Part shown: positions 37,908 through 47,628 of the stretch, one piece after another
Layout of the letters: each line of letters opens with the position of its first letter
How positions within the stretch are numbered: position 1 is the stretch's first letter
DNA from: Arsenophonus sp048493715
GTDB taxonomy: Bacteria > Pseudomonadota > Gammaproteobacteria > Enterobacterales > Enterobacteriaceae
DNA length: 64,000 bases
Direction: 5' to 3'
Assembly: GCA_048493715.1 (NCBI GenBank)
Contig: JBGDCZ010000007.1
Coordinates: 16,994 to 80,993 of the forward strand
Made by a program: the position numbers and the translations under genes
The notes under the pieces: model-generated
Databases searched by the model: none
Seen by the model: only the letters and a program-made list of their open reading frames with translations
Told to the model about the DNA's origin: nothing

Positions 37908-40580
37908 ATGTCGTTAAGTCTAAGAACGGACTGTGCATCCACACTCTCCGCTGGAAGTAAACACTATAAATATTTTAGTTTGCCTATAGCCGCAAAACAG
38001 CTAGGTGATATTACAAATTTACCTAAATCTCTTAAAGTATTATTTGAGAATTTGCTGCGCCATCTTGATGGCAATTCAGTCGTTTTAAAAGATTTACAGG
38101 CTATGGTTGATTGGCAGCAAACCGGTCATACTGAGCGTGAAATCGCTTATCAACCCGCTCGGGTATTAATGCAGGATTTTACCGGTGTGCCAGCTGTAGT
38201 TGACCTTGCTGCAATGCGTGAAGCGGTGCAACGATTAGGTGGTGATGTTAACAAGGTAAATCCGCTTTCACCAGTTGATTTAATTATTGACCATTCAGTT
38301 ATGGTTGATGAATTTGCTACTCCACAAGCCTTTACTGACAACGTAAAACTGGAGATGCAACGGAATCATGAACGCTATCTATTTTTACGCTGGGGACAAA
38401 AAGCATTTAATCGTTTTCGAGTTGTACCGCCAGGTACAGGGATTTGTCACCAGGTGAATCTTGAGTATCTAAGTAAAGCTGTTTGGTATGAAGAACGAGC
38501 AGGCAAATTATTGGCTTATCCAGATACGCTAGTCGGCACTGATTCTCATACAACGATGATTAATGGTTTGGGGGTATTAGGTTGGGGGGTAGGTGGTATT
38601 GAAGCTGAAGCCGCGATGTTGGGGCAACCGATTTCAATGCTTATTCCAGACGTGGTTGGTTTTAAATTGACAGGCAAACTTAACGAAGGGATCACAGCTA
38701 CTGATTTAGTTTTGACTATTACACAAATGCTACGTAAACATGGTGTAGTGGGCAAATTTGTTGAGTTTTATGGTGACGGTTTAGCCGATTTACCGCTTGC
38801 TGACCGAGCTACCATTGCCAATATGTCACCTGAATATGGGGCTACATGTGGTTTTTTCCCAGTCGATGAAGTCACCTTAAGTTATATGCGTTTGACTGGC
38901 CGTTCGGAAGATGAAATTGCCTTAGTTGAGAAATATACTAAGGCTCAAGGATTATGGCGTTATCCTGGTGAAGCGCCGATTTTTACCAGTACATTAGAAT
39001 TAGATTTAGCATCGGTTCAGGCAAGCTTAGCAGGACCTAAACGTCCGCAAGATCGGGTTGAATTGAGTCAGGTTCCGCATGTATTTAAAGATACAGTTGA
39101 CCTGGAATTAAATAAATTGGCCACTCAGCATGCTCCATCAGTCAGTTACGATGGTAAAGATTTTCAGTTAGAGGAAGGTGCGGTTGTTATTGCGGCGATA
39201 ACTTCTTGTACCAATACTTCTAACCCTAGTGTTTTAATGGCGTCCGGTTTACTAGCTAAAAAAGCCATTGAAAAAGGCTTGCATCGTAAACCCTGGGTGA
39301 AATCTTCCTTAGCGCCCGGTTCAAAAGTGGTTACTGATTATTTAGCCAAAGCAGGACTAACTGATTATTTAAATCAATTAGGTTTCAATCTGGTCGGTTA
39401 TGGTTGTACTACCTGTATTGGTAATTCAGGGCCATTACCGGCGCCAATAGAGGAGGCAATTAAGAAATATAATCTCACGGTTGGTGCGGTGCTATCAGGA
39501 AATCGAAATTTTGAAGGTAGGATCCATCCATTAGTTAAAACCAACTGGTTAGCTTCGCCACCCTTGGTGGTTGCTTATGCTTTGGCGGGTAATATGCAAA
39601 TAAATCTTGCTAATCAGCCATTAGGGCAGGATAACAAGGGTAAAGATGTTCTCCTAAAAGATATTTGGCCAACCAGTCAGGAAATTGCCGCTGCAGTGCA
39701 GTTGGTAAAATCTGACATGTTTCATAAAGAATATAATGCAGTTTTTGATGGTGACGAAGCATGGCAAGCACTCGATGTAAAAAGTTCAGCCACTTATTCC
39801 TGGCAACCAGATTCAACTTATATTCGTAATCCACCTTTCTTTGCTGATATGCAACTAGTGCCAGCGCCTATCAGTGATATTCATGGTGCGCATATTCTTG
39901 CTATTCTAGGTGATTCTGTTACCACGGATCATATTTCACCGGCGGGGAATATTAAAGCGGATAGTCCAGCTGGTCGCTATTTACAATCCCATGGGGTAGC
40001 AGCCAAAGATTTCAATTCCTATGGTTCAAGACGTGGTAATCATGAAGTCATGATGAGAGGCACGTTTGCTAATATTCGTATTCGTAATGAAATGCTACCT
40101 GGGGTCGAAGGAGGATTCACGCGCTATATACCGACCCAAACTCAGCTATCTATCTATGATGCGGCAATACAATACCAACAACATAAAATACCGTTAGCCA
40201 TTATTGCAGGTAAAGAGTATGGTTCAGGCTCCAGTCGCGACTGGGCAGCCAAAGGAACACTATTATTGGGGGTAAGAATTGTTATTGCTGAATCCTATGA
40301 ACGAATTCATCGCTCGAATCTGATTGGTATGGGGGTTTTACCGTTAGAATTTCCGGCTAATGTCAACCGTAAAACGTTAAAATTGACCGGAGATGAGACA
40401 ATTGACATTATAGGTTTGCAAGCCATTACCCCTGGTGAGATGATTTCGGTGACCATTACCGATAAGCATGGTCAAGTAATGACAATAGTAATGCGTTGCC
40501 GGATTGATACGATGACTGAATTAGAATACTTTCGCCATGGGGGTATTCTTCATTATGTTATTCGTCAAATGCTAAAATAA
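37908..40580 (+). CDS. acnA: Aconitate hydratase A
   Basis: Interconverts citrate and isocitrate in the TCA cycle. 890 residues against 891 in E. coli. The [4Fe-4S] ligands are Cys434 (SCTNTSNP), Cys500 and Cys503 (YGCTTCIGNSGP). Other conserved parts are TDSHTTMINGLGVLGWGVGGIEAE-type sequence near 211, YGSRRGNHEVMMRGTFAN and YGSGSSRDWAAKG in the swivel domain. A strong GGAGG site precedes the ATG, and a 19-base tandem repeat lies upstream. It is the stress-type aconitase; with fumC also kept, this favours enzymes able to withstand oxidative conditions. Confidence 0.97.
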   Translation: MSLSLRTDCASTLSAGSKHYKYFSLPIAAKQLGDITNLPKSLKVLFENLLRHLDGNSVVLKDLQAMVDWQQTGHTEREIAYQPARVLMQDFTGVPAVVDLAAMREAVQRLGGDVNKVNPLSPVDLIIDHSVMVDEFATPQAFTDNVKLEMQRNHERYLFLRWGQKAFNRFRVVPPGTGICHQVNLEYLSKAVWYEERAGKLLAYPDTLVGTDSHTTMINGLGVLGWGVGGIEAEAAMLGQPISMLIPDVVGFKLTGKLNEGITATDLVLTITQMLRKHGVVGKFVEFYGDGLADLPLADRATIANMSPEYGATCGFFPVDEVTLSYMRLTGRSEDEIALVEKYTKAQGLWRYPGEAPIFTSTLELDLASVQASLAGPKRPQDRVELSQVPHVFKDTVDLELNKLATQHAPSVSYDGKDFQLEEGAVVIAAITSCTNTSNPSVLMASGLLAKKAIEKGLHRKPWVKSSLAPGSKVVTDYLAKAGLTDYLNQLGFNLVGYGCTTCIGNSGPLPAPIEEAIKKYNLTVGAVLSGNRNFEGRIHPLVKTNWLASPPLVVAYALAGNMQINLANQPLGQDNKGKDVLLKDIWPTSQEIAAAVQLVKSDMFHKEYNAVFDGDEAWQALDVKSSATYSWQPDSTYIRNPPFFADMQLVPAPISDIHGAHILAILGDSVTTDHISPAGNIKADSPAGRYLQSHGVAAKDFNSYGSRRGNHEVMMRGTFANIRIRNEMLPGVEGGFTRYIPTQTQLSIYDAAIQYQQHKIPLAIIAGKEYGSGSSRDWAAKGTLLLGVRIVIAESYERIHRSNLIGMGVLPLEFPANVNRKTLKLTGDETIDIIGLQAITPGEMISVTITDKHGQVMTIVMRCRIDTMTELEYFRHGGILHYVIRQMLK

Positions 40581-40594
40581 GCAGGTTTAATTCA

Positions 40595-40631
40595 TCAAAA
40601 ACTGTTCTGTTTACCTACAGCCAGTTTTTGA
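40595..40631. terminator. bidirectional terminator between acnA and ribA
   Basis: Ten-base inverted repeat (TCAAAAACTG at 40595-40604 with CAGTTTTTGA at 40622-40631), loop 17 bases, in the convergent gap. T runs occur inside the arms. Confidence 0.55.
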
Positions 40632-40641
40632 TAATAACTAA

Positions 40642-41247
40642 TTAATTACATTTATAATCATCAGGTAGTATATGGCCTAATTTTGTGGCTTTTACATTTA
40701 GATAGTCACTATTTTTTGGATTACGCCCAACAATAAGCGGAACCCGTTCTACTATATTTATCCCAGCTTCTCTCATGACCTCTAATTTTTTAGGGTTATT
40801 AGTTAATAATCTCACTTCATTTATAGCCAGTAATTTGTACATGTTAGCACAGACAGTAAAATCACGTTCGTCAGGTTTAAAGCCGAGTTTTAAATTGGCT
40901 TCGACAGTATCTAGACCTTGATCTTGCAAGGAATAAGCACGAATTTTATTTAATAAACCGATATTACGACCCTCTTGACGATGATAAAGCAGTACACCGC
41001 GGCCTTCTAGTGCAATTTGTTTAAGTGCTGCTTCTAATTGAAAACCACAATCACAGCGTAAACTAAATAAGGCATCTCCGGTGAGGCATTCAGAATGGAT
41101 ACGGGAAAGAACCGGTTTTCCATCTGAAATATCACCATAAATAAGCGCTATGTGATTATTACCATTAGCAATTTCTTCAAATCCAATCAGTAGAAATTCT
41201 CCAAATGGGGTAGGTAGCTTGGCTTCAGCTATACGTTTTAGCTGCAT
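40642..41247 (-). CDS. ribA: GTP cyclohydrolase II
   Basis: First committed step of riboflavin synthesis from GTP. With start MQLKRIAEAKLPTPFGEF at 41247 the protein has 201 residues (E. coli 196); an upstream ATG at 41262 is possible, and neither has a clear ribosome site. The zinc ligands Cys54, Cys65 and Cys67 lie in HSECLTGDALFSLRCDCG, and YHRQEGRNIGLLNKIRAY carries the catalytic region. Order acnA-ribA as in E. coli; pgpB, next in E. coli, is missing. Retention of riboflavin synthesis is common in insect symbionts. Confidence 0.95.
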   Translation of the reverse strand: MQLKRIAEAKLPTPFGEFLLIGFEEIANGNNHIALIYGDISDGKPVLSRIHSECLTGDALFSLRCDCGFQLEAALKQIALEGRGVLLYHRQEGRNIGLLNKIRAYSLQDQGLDTVEANLKLGFKPDERDFTVCANMYKLLAINEVRLLTNNPKKLEVMREAGINIVERVPLIVGRNPKNSDYLNVKATKLGHILPDDYKCN

Positions 41248-41809
41248 AGTGTTATACATCATGAATAAAACTCTGGTTTTACAATTAAGGAAAAATACGT
41301 TAAAAAATGGTTAAATGTAGTTATCAAATTATTTTTACCTATATATTTTACTACGTTAGTTAATATCATCAGCAGATTAGATTATGTTTTCAGCTGTTCA
41401 TATTACTACAATATGATTATTAAAAAATTAACTATTTTTAGTTGTAAGCACATTTTGTGTAATTGTTTAAATTGATAGTTAGAAACTGAAATCGGTAGAT
41501 GTAGATAAAGATAAACCAATAAGCTGAACTTTTATTCACTTATTGAAAAAATAGCAGGCAACACTAGTATTTCGTTGAACGGGATAAACTTGATAAGATA
41601 TTTTCATTATGAATATTCTTGCTCCAATTAACACGAAATAGAAAAATTTTTGTGATTACTCATTCTGTTATCTACCATTGAAATGTTTATTTAAATAAAA
41701 AGGTGTGTGTTGATATAATTCACTTTCTTTATTGGGTTATCAAATGCTAAGTTAACTAAAGAAAAGTGATTATCGGGCTTTTCTATCATTAAACAATAAT
41801 GGGAAAAAT
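41248..41809. other. spacer between divergent ribA and lapA; pgpB missing
   Basis: About 560 bases, A+T-rich, no gene or relic recognised. Must hold both promoters. Confidence 0.5.
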
Positions 41810-42127
41810 GTGAAATATTTTTTAATTTTATTACTTGCTTTAGCCGTTTTTATTGTTTCTGTGACACTTGGTTCAAGCAATAATCAGATCATAACATTTA
41901 ATTATTTAATTGCTAAAGATGATTATCCAATATCGACATTACTAGCAATTCTTTTTGCGGTCGGATTCGTCTTAGGCTGGCTTATTTGTGGAGTTTTTTA
42001 CGCTAAGGCATTAATTTCATTATCGAATGCCAGACGTAAAATTAAACGACTAGAAAGTCAATTAACCAAATTACCGCAAAGTGAGCATGGCACTGGAGTG
42101 GCGCTTGTTACAAATGAAAAAAGGTAA
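41810..42127 (+). CDS. lapA: LapA, LPS-assembly inner-membrane protein
   Basis: Small inner-membrane partner of LapB in control of LPS synthesis. 105 residues (E. coli 102), starting at GTG 41810 so that it begins MKYFLILLLALAVFIVSVTLGS in register. Two membrane helices (about 3-21 and 43-65), the second with GFVLGWLICGVFYA, then a cytoplasmic coiled segment NARRKIKRLESQL. Six bases before lapB; clearly one operon. Confidence 0.94.
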   Translation: MKYFLILLLALAVFIVSVTLGSSNNQIITFNYLIAKDDYPISTLLAILFAVGFVLGWLICGVFYAKALISLSNARRKIKRLESQLTKLPQSEHGTGVALVTNEKR

Positions 42128-42133
42128 TTTTTT

Positions 42134-43303
42134 ATGTTAGAGCTGTTGTTTCTGCTACTGCCTATCGCCGCAGCTTATGGCTGGTATATGGGACACAGAA
42201 GTGCTCAACAAGATAAACAGCAAAATGCTGATCGATTATCCCGTGAGTATGTTGCTGGTGTGAGTTTTTTACTATCAAATCAAAAAGATAGATCGGTTGA
42301 TCTGTTTTTAGATATGCTGAAAGAAGACAGTTCGGTGTTTGAAGCACATTTAACATTAGGCAACCTTTTCCGTTCAAGAGGTGAGATTGAGCGAGCTATT
42401 CGTATTCATCAATCCTTATTTGAAAGTAACTCATTATCATTTGAGCAAAAGTTATTAGCTACCCAACAGCTTGGGCGCGATTATTTAGCTGCTGGTGTTT
42501 ATGATCGAGCGAGAAATATTTTTTTGCAATTGATTGATGAACAAGATTTTCGCTTTAGTGCGTTACAATCTTTACTTACTATTTATCAAGCAACCAGTGA
42601 TTGGCATAAAGCAATAGAGGTTGCTGAAAAATTAGTTAAAATGGGGAACCCTCAACTAAAAGAAGAAATAGCCCATTTTTACTGTGAACTTGCTCTATTG
42701 GAGCTGAGTGGTGACAATCTTGATGGTGCATTTCCTTTACTGAATAAAGCGGCCCAATCAGATAAAAACTGTGCCCGAGTTTCTATTATGAAAGGACGTA
42801 TTCATATCGCACGAGGTGAATATGAAAAAGCAATTTCAGCACTTAAGCAAGTTTTTGAGCAAGATAGAGATTTAGTCAGTGACACTTTAGCCATGCTTTA
42901 TGAATGTTATCACCATTTAGCTGGTTGGAATGATTGGGAAACTTATATCCAGCAATGTGTTGCCGGTGATTGTGGGGCCACTGCTCAGCTTTATCTAACT
43001 GAAATAATTGAAAAAAGAAAAGGTATAGAAAAAGCACAGCTATTTATTAAACAACAACTTGAACGTCATCCAACAATGAGGTTGTTTTATAAACTGATAG
43101 ATTATCATTTAGCAGATGCAGAAGAAGGTAGAGCAAAAGAGAGCTTGGAATTGCTGCGTAATATGGTTGGTGAGCAAATTCGTTCAAAGCCTGATTATCG
43201 TTGTCATAAATGTGGTTTTACTACTCATTCTTTATATTGGTATTGTCCTTCATGTCGCTCTTGGGATACGATCAAACCAATAAAAGGTCTGGATGGTCAG
43301 TGA
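42134..43303 (+). CDS. lapB: LapB, regulator of LPS synthesis
   Basis: Anchored cytoplasmic TPR protein that directs LpxC to FtsH. 389 residues, equal to E. coli LapB. An N-terminal membrane helix (1-20, LLFLLLPIAAAYGWYMG) is followed by tandem TPR units (about 60-330) and a C-terminal rubredoxin-like zinc site with CHKCGF and CPSCRSW (about 356-377). Its intact state shows that LPS synthesis is still regulated, in agreement with galU and manA. Confidence 0.96.
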   Translation: MLELLFLLLPIAAAYGWYMGHRSAQQDKQQNADRLSREYVAGVSFLLSNQKDRSVDLFLDMLKEDSSVFEAHLTLGNLFRSRGEIERAIRIHQSLFESNSLSFEQKLLATQQLGRDYLAAGVYDRARNIFLQLIDEQDFRFSALQSLLTIYQATSDWHKAIEVAEKLVKMGNPQLKEEIAHFYCELALLELSGDNLDGAFPLLNKAAQSDKNCARVSIMKGRIHIARGEYEKAISALKQVFEQDRDLVSDTLAMLYECYHHLAGWNDWETYIQQCVAGDCGATAQLYLTEIIEKRKGIEKAQLFIKQQLERHPTMRLFYKLIDYHLADAEEGRAKESLELLRNMVGEQIRSKPDYRCHKCGFTTHSLYWYCPSCRSWDTIKPIKGLDGQ

Positions 43304-43347
43304 CAGTGTAACTAATATTGCATTTATTAAATTTAAAAAGGTTAAAA

Positions 43348-44085
43348 ATGATAGCCTGCACGCAAAATAAACTTCCTCTATCTGCTAATTCTCCCATTAT
43401 TGTTGCATTAGATTATAATGATCTGAGTAAGGCATTAACTTTTGTTGACAATATAAATCCCAAGGATTGCCGGCTGAAAGTTGGTATGCAGATGTTTACC
43501 TTATATGGCCCACAATTTATTCAAACTTTGCATAACCGCGGGTTTCAAGTTTTTTTGGATTTGAAATTTTATGATATTCCTAATACGGTTGCGCAAGCTG
43601 TTAAGGCCACTGCAGAAATTGGGGTTTGGATGGTTAATGTGCATGCCAGTGGTGGTGTCAGAATGATGACGGCTGCTAAGCAAGCATTAGTTGAATATGG
43701 TAAAGATGCCCCCCTGTTGATCGCAGTTACCGTATTAACCAGTATGGAACAAGATGATCTCCAGCAGATTGGAATTAATCAAACACCCACTGGTCACGCC
43801 TTGCAACTAGCTAAATTAGTCAAGCAGTGTGATATGGATGGTGTAGTATGTTCAGCTCATGAGGCATCAACACTGAAATCTGCTTGTGGTGACGACTTTT
43901 TATTAGTTACGCCGGCTATTCGTCCCAGTGGTGATGAAGTGGCAGATCAGCGGAGAATTATGACGCCAGAGCAGGCTATTAATGCTGGTGTTGATTATAT
44001 GGTTATTGGTCGTCCAATTACCCATAGTGTTGATCCTGTTTTAATTCTAAAGCAAATTAATCGTTCAATTGGATGGATAAAATGA
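43348..44085 (+). CDS. pyrF: Orotidine 5'-phosphate decarboxylase
   Basis: Last step of UMP synthesis. I start at ATG 43348 (AAGG six bases upstream), which gives 245 residues as in E. coli; the frame extends to a TTG at 43318. The catalytic Asp71, Lys73 and Asp76 lie in DLKFYDIPNT, phosphate-binding residues in TPAIRPSGDE and MVIGRPIT. The stop overlaps the yciH start (ATGA), showing translational coupling. Confidence 0.96.
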   Translation: MIACTQNKLPLSANSPIIVALDYNDLSKALTFVDNINPKDCRLKVGMQMFTLYGPQFIQTLHNRGFQVFLDLKFYDIPNTVAQAVKATAEIGVWMVNVHASGGVRMMTAAKQALVEYGKDAPLLIAVTVLTSMEQDDLQQIGINQTPTGHALQLAKLVKQCDMDGVVCSAHEASTLKSACGDDFLLVTPAIRPSGDEVADQRRIMTPEQAINAGVDYMVIGRPITHSVDPVLILKQINRSIGWIK

Positions 44086-44402
44086 GTGACTCGCGTTTAG
44101 TTTATTCAACAGAAAGTGGCAGAATAGTAGAAGTCGCAGAAAAATCACCACCGACTAAAGGCGATATTATTATCTGTATTATGCGTCAAACTTCAGGCCG
44201 AAAAGGTAAAGGAGTTTGTGTCATCACCGGTTTGGATTTAAATAAAGAACAATTAATTATGCTTGCTGCCGAATTAAAGAAAAAATGTGGCGTAGGGGGC
44301 ACCATTAAAGATGGTAATATTGAGATCCAGGGAGATAAGCGAGAGCTGATTAAACAATTACTCGAAGCCAAGGGAATGAAAGTAAAATTGGCTGAGGGCT
44401 AA
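44082..44402 (+). CDS. yciH: YciH, SUI1/eIF1-like translation factor
   Basis: Bacterial eIF1 homolog reported to affect initiation fidelity in vitro. 106 residues (E. coli 108) from ATG 44082, which overlaps the pyrF stop by four bases. Conserved: RLVYSTESGRI at the start, RQTSGRKGKGVCVITGL and KKKCGVGGTIKDGNIEIQGD in the SUI1 domain. Followed by a strong terminator. Confidence 0.95.
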   Translation: MSDSRLVYSTESGRIVEVAEKSPPTKGDIIICIMRQTSGRKGKGVCVITGLDLNKEQLIMLAAELKKKCGVGGTIKDGNIEIQGDKRELIKQLLEAKGMKVKLAEG

Positions 44403-44412
44403 TAATATTTAT

Positions 44413-44448
44413 AAATAAAGCCAGTATAGTTAACTGGCTTTATTTTAG
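44413..44448. terminator. bidirectional terminator between yciH and osmB
   Basis: A 13-base perfect stem (44413-44425, 44433-44445; core AAGCCAGT/ACTGGCTT) with a seven-base loop lies between the convergent genes, with T-rich sequence on both strands. Confidence 0.85.
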
Positions 44449-44462
44449 TTTGTTAAGGGTGG

Positions 44463-44672
44463 TTATTTTTTACCAACTTGGTTACCAATTAGACCACCAA
44501 TAGCAGCTCCACCTACCGTACCTAACCCATTTCCTTCCGTTAAAATAGCGTCACCGACCGCACCAATAGCCGTATTTTTGTCGCGTTTGGTCATATTTGA
44601 GCAAGCAGTAATGGACATGAGGAAAACGCCAGATATTAACAAAGACAAGGTATGTTTTTTAAAACCATGCAC
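44463..44672 (-). CDS. osmB: OsmB, osmotically inducible lipoprotein
   Basis: Small outer-membrane lipoprotein. 69 residues (E. coli 72). Signal peptide with lipobox SITAC, Cys24, followed by Ser at +2. The glycine-zipper region is clear at the end (GTVGGAAIGGLIGNQVGKK), but the first half (IGAVGDAILTEGNG) is shorter and has lost some glycines (E. coli GAGAGALGGAVLTDG). Function unknown; order yciH-osmB as in E. coli. Confidence 0.93.
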   Translation of the reverse strand: MHGFKKHTLSLLISGVFLMSITACSNMTKRDKNTAIGAVGDAILTEGNGLGTVGGAAIGGLIGNQVGKK

Positions 44673-44834
44673 TATTCCATCCTATTGATAGGATAAATTA
44701 AATCCAAGTTAACATAGGTAACGACTTTTGGAATCGGAATTTTCGGCAAGTCGGTAATAGAATAAGTAAAAAAATAAAGTACTATGTTGTGTAGGTAGCT
44801 CACTCTTAGTAATAAGCTACCTGTGGAATACACT

Positions 44835-46784
44835 TTAAACGACAAGTCTTGCAATAATATTGCGTGTTTCCATTCGAATGTCTTCAAGCTGAATATTAAT
44901 CACATCATTAAGTTTATAAACAGGCTTACCTTTAATTATTATAGCACCAGCTTCTTGACTACACTGGATTTCTTCTCGTACGGAATGGAGAAAAGGTGTT
45001 GGAATAAAGGCATTGGCGCCATTATCAGTTAAGCGAATACGGATCCCACCACGAGTAATATCGGTTATTTCAGCCGCAAAAATAGTGTTAGTTTTTACCA
45101 AAGGTTTTAGAAAACGCGCATATAACCAATCACTTACGTCCCGTTCAGCTAAACGATTGGTGCGCTTGCGTTCAGTGATTTTGACCATTAGTGATTCAGA
45201 CGGTTTTGTGATGTTATGCTGCTCATTATTTATGATAGCTTTTAATAAACGATGATTGATGATGTCTGTATACTTACGTATCGGGGACGTCCAAGTTGCA
45301 TAGGAATCAAAGCCCAAACCATAATGGGCAGCTGGTGTAGTTTTAATTTCAGCAAACGATTGGAAACGGCGTATTCGACTATCTAGAAATGGGGTTGGTT
45401 GTTGATCTAACAAACGGCGTAAATGACAAAATCCTTCAAGGCTTAACAGTGTTTCTGCATTTTGTTCGATATGACTTTCCTGCAAAATGGCGATAACATT
45501 ATCGATCTGACTGGGATCGAAGCCATTATGAACATTAAAAATACCGAATCCTAATTTATCTTTTAATACTTTAGTTGCGCAAAGATTGGCGGCAATCATC
45601 GCCTCTTCGACGATACGATTAGCGAGCCGTCGTTTTTCGGCCAATATATCAATAACATTACCATTTTCATCAAGTACAAAGTGATAATCAGGACGATCTT
45701 TAAATACCAGTGCATGAGATAGGCGCCAGGCGGAACGTTTTTCGCACATTTCATTGAGCAGTAATATTTGCTGTTTGATGATTTCATTTTCTGGTTGCCA
45801 TTTATCATGTTGCTGTTCCAACCAATCAGAAACATCATCGTAGACCAACTTGTTTTTTGATTCGATCCAGGCCAGGCTAAATTGAATATTTTCTGCCAAT
45901 TGCCCATCTTGTTGGATTTCAAATTGACAGACCAGAGCAGGGCGTCGCTCATTAGGGCGCAGCGAGCATAAATTATCCGACAACTCACGAGGTAACATCG
46001 GAATATTAAAGCCAGGTAAATAATTGGTATATCCGCGTTTTTGGGCAATCGTATCTAACTCACTATTTGCAGGGATATAACTGGTTGGATCGGCAATGGC
46101 AACAAAAAGACGTAATTGTCCATCATTAGTACGCTCTATATAAAGCGCATCATCCATATCCTCGGTGCTAGCACTATCAATGGTTATGAAATTGAGATGA
46201 GTAAGATCATCGCGCTTTGTTGTCTGCTCTTCAATGGTACAGCTTTGCATTTTGGGCGCTTCACGCTCTAATTGATGCCGACTTAATGTTACCCACCAAG
46301 GAGCAAAATGGTCATCGCCATGAGTAATATATTGTGTTATTTCAGCTTGAAAGCTACCTTGATTTTTTAATGGATGACGACGGATTTCTGCTATAACCCA
46401 ATCATTTTGCGCAAAATCATGACTAACATGTTGTGCCGGGCGACAAAAAATATTTTCTTTTAATATTGGGTGATCGGGTTTGACGTAAAGCCGATTGTCA
46501 TTATTTCTTTTTTGTATGCGTCCTAAAAATCGGGTGAGAAAGGGTTCAACTAATTGTTCTGGTTCAACAATTTCACGATCTTTGTTAGTGTGAATGGTTG
46601 CGATGATCCGATCACCATGCATCACTTTTTTCATTTGTGGTGGTGGAATGAAATAAGTTTTCGTTCCATCGACCTCAAGAAAACCAAAACCTTTTTCTTT
46701 ACTTTTGACAATACCCTCGACACGAGGTGTTTGGGCATGTAATTGCTGTTTTAGCTGCGCTAGCAGCGGATTATCTTGAAACAT
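44835..46784 (-). CDS. rnb: Ribonuclease II
   Basis: Processive 3'-5' exoribonuclease. 649 residues (E. coli 644). Two N-terminal cold-shock domains (about 20-170), the RNB catalytic domain with Asp203, Asp209, Asp211 and Asp212 in DSASTEDMDDAL, and a C-terminal S1 domain (about 560-645, ITDITRGGIRIRLTDNGANA). The LPGFNIPMLPRELSDNLCSL and SPIRKYTDIINHRLLKA segments are conserved. No sign of decay. Confidence 0.97.
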   Translation of the reverse strand: MFQDNPLLAQLKQQLHAQTPRVEGIVKSKEKGFGFLEVDGTKTYFIPPPQMKKVMHGDRIIATIHTNKDREIVEPEQLVEPFLTRFLGRIQKRNNDNRLYVKPDHPILKENIFCRPAQHVSHDFAQNDWVIAEIRRHPLKNQGSFQAEITQYITHGDDHFAPWWVTLSRHQLEREAPKMQSCTIEEQTTKRDDLTHLNFITIDSASTEDMDDALYIERTNDGQLRLFVAIADPTSYIPANSELDTIAQKRGYTNYLPGFNIPMLPRELSDNLCSLRPNERRPALVCQFEIQQDGQLAENIQFSLAWIESKNKLVYDDVSDWLEQQHDKWQPENEIIKQQILLLNEMCEKRSAWRLSHALVFKDRPDYHFVLDENGNVIDILAEKRRLANRIVEEAMIAANLCATKVLKDKLGFGIFNVHNGFDPSQIDNVIAILQESHIEQNAETLLSLEGFCHLRRLLDQQPTPFLDSRIRRFQSFAEIKTTPAAHYGLGFDSYATWTSPIRKYTDIINHRLLKAIINNEQHNITKPSESLMVKITERKRTNRLAERDVSDWLYARFLKPLVKTNTIFAAEITDITRGGIRIRLTDNGANAFIPTPFLHSVREEIQCSQEAGAIIIKGKPVYKLNDVINIQLEDIRMETRNIIARLVV

Positions 46785-46928
46785 ACTATCCGTATTTGCA
46801 TCGTTAAATTAAAATTTACCCACATTTTGCTCAAGTTGAGAGGTATGGGCAAGTAGAATAATAATATTTGTCACTTTTATAAAAAGCTTGTATTTAAAGT
46901 TTGTCTTGGGAATGCTATTGGTTATTTA

Positions 46929-47570
46929 TTAGTTTGCTGAATATTGTTTATCGTTAAATTCACATAAATCTTCAATAATACAAGAGCCACAGCGTGGTTT
47001 TCTGGCTATACATGTGTAACGGCCGTATAAAATAAACCAGTGATGGCAATCCACTTTAAATTCATTGGGTACTACTTTGAGTAATTTTTGTTCAACTTCA
47101 ATAACATTCTTACCAGTGGCAAAATTTGTCCGGTTACAAACGCGAAAGATATGGGTATCAACCGCAATGGTTGGCCAGCCAAAAGCGGTGTTCAATACCA
47201 CATTCGCTGTTTTACGACCGACACCAGGTAAGGACTCCAACGCTTCGCGATTTTCAGGCACTTCTCCATTATATTTATCAACTAATATTTGACAGGTTTT
47301 AATGATATTTTCAGCTTTGGTATTAAATAAGCCAATTGTTTTGATGTAACGCTTTATTTCATCGATGTCAAGTGCTAGCATTTTTTCGGCTGTATTAGCG
47401 ACCTGATAGAGTTTTGCCGTTGCTTTATTGACGCTAATATCGGTAGCTTGCGCGGAAAGTAAGACAGAAATAAGTAATTCAAAAGGCGAATTAAAAATAA
47501 GCTCGGTGGTTGGTGCTGGATTATTATCGCGTAAGCGAGTCAGGATGGCTATTCGCTTTTGTTTATTCAT
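46929..47570 (-). CDS. nth: Endonuclease III
   Basis: Bifunctional DNA glycosylase/AP lyase for oxidised pyrimidines. 213 residues (E. coli 211). Lys120 in LPGVGRKTANVVL (helix-hairpin-helix) and Asp138 in VDTHIFRVCNR form the active site. The [4Fe-4S] cluster ligands are Cys187, Cys194, Cys197 and Cys203. It is the last gene of the rsxABCDGE-nth operon, 58 bases after rsxE. Confidence 0.97.
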   Translation of the reverse strand: MNKQKRIAILTRLRDNNPAPTTELIFNSPFELLISVLLSAQATDISVNKATAKLYQVANTAEKMLALDIDEIKRYIKTIGLFNTKAENIIKTCQILVDKYNGEVPENREALESLPGVGRKTANVVLNTAFGWPTIAVDTHIFRVCNRTNFATGKNVIEVEQKLLKVVPNEFKVDCHHWFILYGRYTCIARKPRCGSCIIEDLCEFNDKQYSAN

Positions 47571-47628
47571 AATTTAATTTGCTCCTGATCCTCTGTTAAA
47601 TTAATTTTATTGGGGAAAAGAGCCGATT

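Noticed and set aside
45596..46048. 150-codon minus-strand frame inside rnb
   Set aside because: Out-of-frame shadow of the RNase II catalytic domain.
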